Below are positions 4,615-5,964 of a DNA stretch of 5,964 bases, one piece after another. The stretch lies in the NCBI GenBank assembly GCA_018665625.1, contig JABJCF010000431.1:1-5964 (forward strand), read 5' to 3'. The stretch comes from Nitrospina sp. Lineage in GTDB: Bacteria; Nitrospinota; Nitrospinia; Nitrospinales; VA-1. The notes under the pieces were generated by a model. It was given only the letters and a program-made list of their open reading frames with translations, did not search any database and was not told the DNA's origin. Position 1 is the first letter of the stretch, and every line of letters begins with the position of its first letter. The position numbers were made by a program, and so were the translations under genes.

Positions 4615-5364
4615 ATGATTTTAAGTAAAAGAACAATAGAGATACTGAGATGTTGTAGTTCTATTAATCCCAGTATTGTTATTAAAAAAGGTTCCACGAT
4701 AAAAACAATATCACTCAAAAAGGATATTCTTTTTGAAGGGTATATCGATGAAAAGTTTTCAATGGATTTTGGAATTGTTGACTTGAAAAAATTTATTTGT
4801 TTTTACAACAAAATGAATAATCCAAATATTGAAATGGTTGGTTACGAGGATAATGTAAATGAGGGTATTGCAGAAAAACTTGTTTTTAGAAACGGTAACA
4901 AAGAGTTTCCAACTTGTGAATTAAGTATGGTTGAGCAACCACCCGAAAGAGGACTTACTTTTCCCAAAACATTAGGTTCTTTATTTTTTAGTAAAGATAA
5001 GATTAAGTCTATTCAGTCATTAAAGAAACCTACTTGGTATAAGGATTTCGTTATATATGGTTGTAGGGATAGCAATTGTATATATGGACAACCGTCTTGC
5101 CATAATGATAGTTTCCTTACCGAAAAAATTAAAATTGAAGATAATTTAGAAAATGATAATTGGTTCTTAGAAAAACCCGAAAGAAAGTTAAATTTTAATA
5201 ACAATTTTTACAAATTGATTACTGCCGATTATGAAGTAGAATTTGGGAATGGAATTGCTAAATTTGAAACAACCGACGGTGACTTAAAATATTGGATAGC
5301 ACTTGAAAATAGTTCTGTATATGCAATGAATGAGGAATTATCTAAAACCCATAATCCCCTGTAA
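4615..5364 (+). CDS. T4 gp45-like DNA polymerase sliding clamp (249 aa)
   Basis: ATG 4615 was chosen because the protein then begins MILSKRTIEILRCCSSIN, aligning from residue 1 with the T4-type clamp start (MKLSK, a helix, then a SIN/TIN turn). An upstream in-frame ATG (4579) lies in the repeat. Further matches are the strand with DFGIVDLKKFICFYN (residues 51-65; T4 has DVAIYDLNGFLGIL) and the C-terminal FYKLITADYEVEF...IAKFETTDGDLKYWIALENS (198-233; T4 has NYKLLLW...VKFEGEHANYVVALEADS). T4 gp45 has 228 aa; the extra length lies mainly in a Cys-containing insertion near 150-183. In T4 the clamp is a trimer that tethers the polymerase and activates late transcription. No clamp-loader, polymerase or late sigma gene is present here. 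The SD is weak (AGAG at 4603-4606). The 3' end overlaps the minus recombinase by 23 bp. Confidence 0.85.
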   Translation: MILSKRTIEILRCCSSINPSIVIKKGSTIKTISLKKDILFEGYIDEKFSMDFGIVDLKKFICFYNKMNNPNIEMVGYEDNVNEGIAEKLVFRNGNKEFPTCELSMVEQPPERGLTFPKTLGSLFFSKDKIKSIQSLKKPTWYKDFVIYGCRDSNCIYGQPSCHNDSFLTEKIKIEDNLENDNWFLEKPERKLNFNNNFYKLITADYEVEFGNGIAKFETTDGDLKYWIALENSSVYAMNEELSKTHNPL

Positions 5365-5950
5365 TCTTTCCAAGTATTTTCGGGTTTTCGTTAATATAAA
5401 GTGCAGTAGTGGAAATGCTCTGATGCCCCATCAAAGTTTGTAGGTTTGTAATACTCACCCCGTTTTCACTCATCTTCGTAGCAAAATGTCTCCTACCCGA
5501 ATGACTTGAACACCCCTGTAAACCACAACTCTTATACATATTGCGAAATAGTTGTTGTAGGGTGGTGCTAGAAAAAATCCCCGACATTTGATTAGTGATT
5601 AAAGAGGAATCAAGGTTTAATAAACCTTCTCTTGTTTTACGGGTTTCCAAGTATTGTTTAAGCACTGTAATCAATTTGGAATTTGTCAGGTAAAACCGTC
5701 TTTGCTTGCCCCTTTTAGTTTGATGTCGTTTCAAAGTTACTTCTTCCTTCAAGTCTCCATTCACATCCACCAAATCACCAATAACTAAACTGGCAATTTC
5801 CATACTTCTTAAACCTAAAAAGAATGACAGGTGAAGAACCAATACATTCCTCAACCCATGTTTTGTCGTTGCTTGGTATTTAACAATGCGATTCCATTCA
5901 CTTTTAGACAGAATCCTTGCCTTACCCTTTTCTGCTTTATTTTTCGTCAT
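5342..5950 (-). CDS. Short tyrosine recombinase, catalytic domain only (202 aa)
   Basis: The start at 5950 follows AAGGAG (minus strand, 5962-5957) at 6 nt. The protein enters the catalytic domain almost at once (ILSKSEWNRIVKY) and lacks the usual SAM-like core-binding domain, giving a FimB/FimE-like size. All catalytic residues are visible: R48 (FFLGLRSMEIA), K79 or K82 (QTKRGKQRR), H150-x-x-R153 (SSHSGRRHFAT), H176 (LMGHQSISTTALY) and nucleophile Y185. It is not IntI-like in length and shows no IntI extra patch. It is the second gene of the minus operon if the window is circular, and it converges on the clamp gene. It may act as an invertase-type or cassette recombinase, or help the larger integrase; the substrate is not known. 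It is unlike the 392-aa integrase in its motifs, so it is not a recent duplicate. Confidence 0.92.
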   Translation of the reverse strand: MTKNKAEKGKARILSKSEWNRIVKYQATTKHGLRNVLVLHLSFFLGLRSMEIASLVIGDLVDVNGDLKEEVTLKRHQTKRGKQRRFYLTNSKLITVLKQYLETRKTREGLLNLDSSLITNQMSGIFSSTTLQQLFRNMYKSCGLQGCSSHSGRRHFATKMSENGVSITNLQTLMGHQSISTTALYINENPKILGKITGDYGF

Positions 5951-5964
5951 GTTAGTCTCCTTAT
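5951..5964 (-). promoter_or_regulatory. Ribosome-binding site of the short recombinase, overlapping the upstream stop if circular
   Basis: On the minus strand these bases read ATAAGGAGACTAAC before the ATG. AAGGAG is a strong SD. The TAA at 5963-5961 overlaps it and would be the stop codon of the gene at 533-1 across the junction, implying coupled translation. Confidence 0.7.

Noticed and set aside
1..5964. T4-type late promoters (TATAAATA), which would link the clamp to late transcription directly.
   Set aside because: No exact match was noticed on either strand by eye. A motif scan would be needed to exclude weak versions.
1..5964. CRISPR array or insertion sequence.
   Set aside because: No regularly spaced short repeats and no transposase. 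The repeats present are two-copy or dispersed.

Overview
This 5,964-bp, AT-rich window (about one third G+C by eye) is a compact, gene-dense bacterial mobile element. It has strong Shine-Dalgarno (SD) sites, Rho-independent terminators between most plus-strand genes, two tyrosine recombinases, and a protein I recognise by sequence as a homologue of the T4-type sliding clamp (gp45). A clamp of that kind beside integrases suggests an integrative element living with or off T4-like phages, such as a phage satellite. The host cannot be named. The AT richness and gene style would fit a marine proteobacterium, but that is a guess.

The two ends of the window appear to join. The minus-strand gene at the left edge is open at base 1. 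If base 1 is joined to base 5964, its next codons are TTA TAA, and that stop lies inside the AAGGAG ribosome-binding site of the minus-strand recombinase at 5342-5950. The window is therefore best read as one complete circular (or head-to-tail concatemeric) unit of about 6 kb, opened between two genes of one operon.

Layout. Minus operon: an unknown 178-aa protein (533 to 1, closing across the join), then a short 202-aa recombinase (5950-5342). A divergent control region lies at 534-743, with a 17-bp palindrome and a hairpin/promoter block. Plus strand: a basic 67-aa protein (744-947); a second, diverged copy of the hairpin/promoter block (965-1074) leading into a terminated leader or small RNA; a MORN/YwqK-repeat protein (1237-1581); an acidic 101-aa unknown (1661-1966); a full-length 392-aa integrase (2064-3242); a DUF3102-like protein (3391-4005); a second MORN-like protein (4117-4506) flanked by identical 92-bp hairpin repeats; and the clamp homologue (4615-5364). 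The clamp gene overlaps the minus recombinase tail to tail by 23 bp.

How it may work (inference). The 392-aa integrase integrates and excises the element. The short recombinase and its partner gene form a separate module. The clamp and the DUF3102-like protein engage host or helper replication or transcription. Most plus genes sit as separate cassettes with their own terminators and reused leader modules, and the 505-bp MORN unit is bounded by repeats that could let it be gained or lost. No capsid, terminase, polymerase, clamp-loader or obvious replication initiator gene is visible, so the element would depend on host or helper functions.
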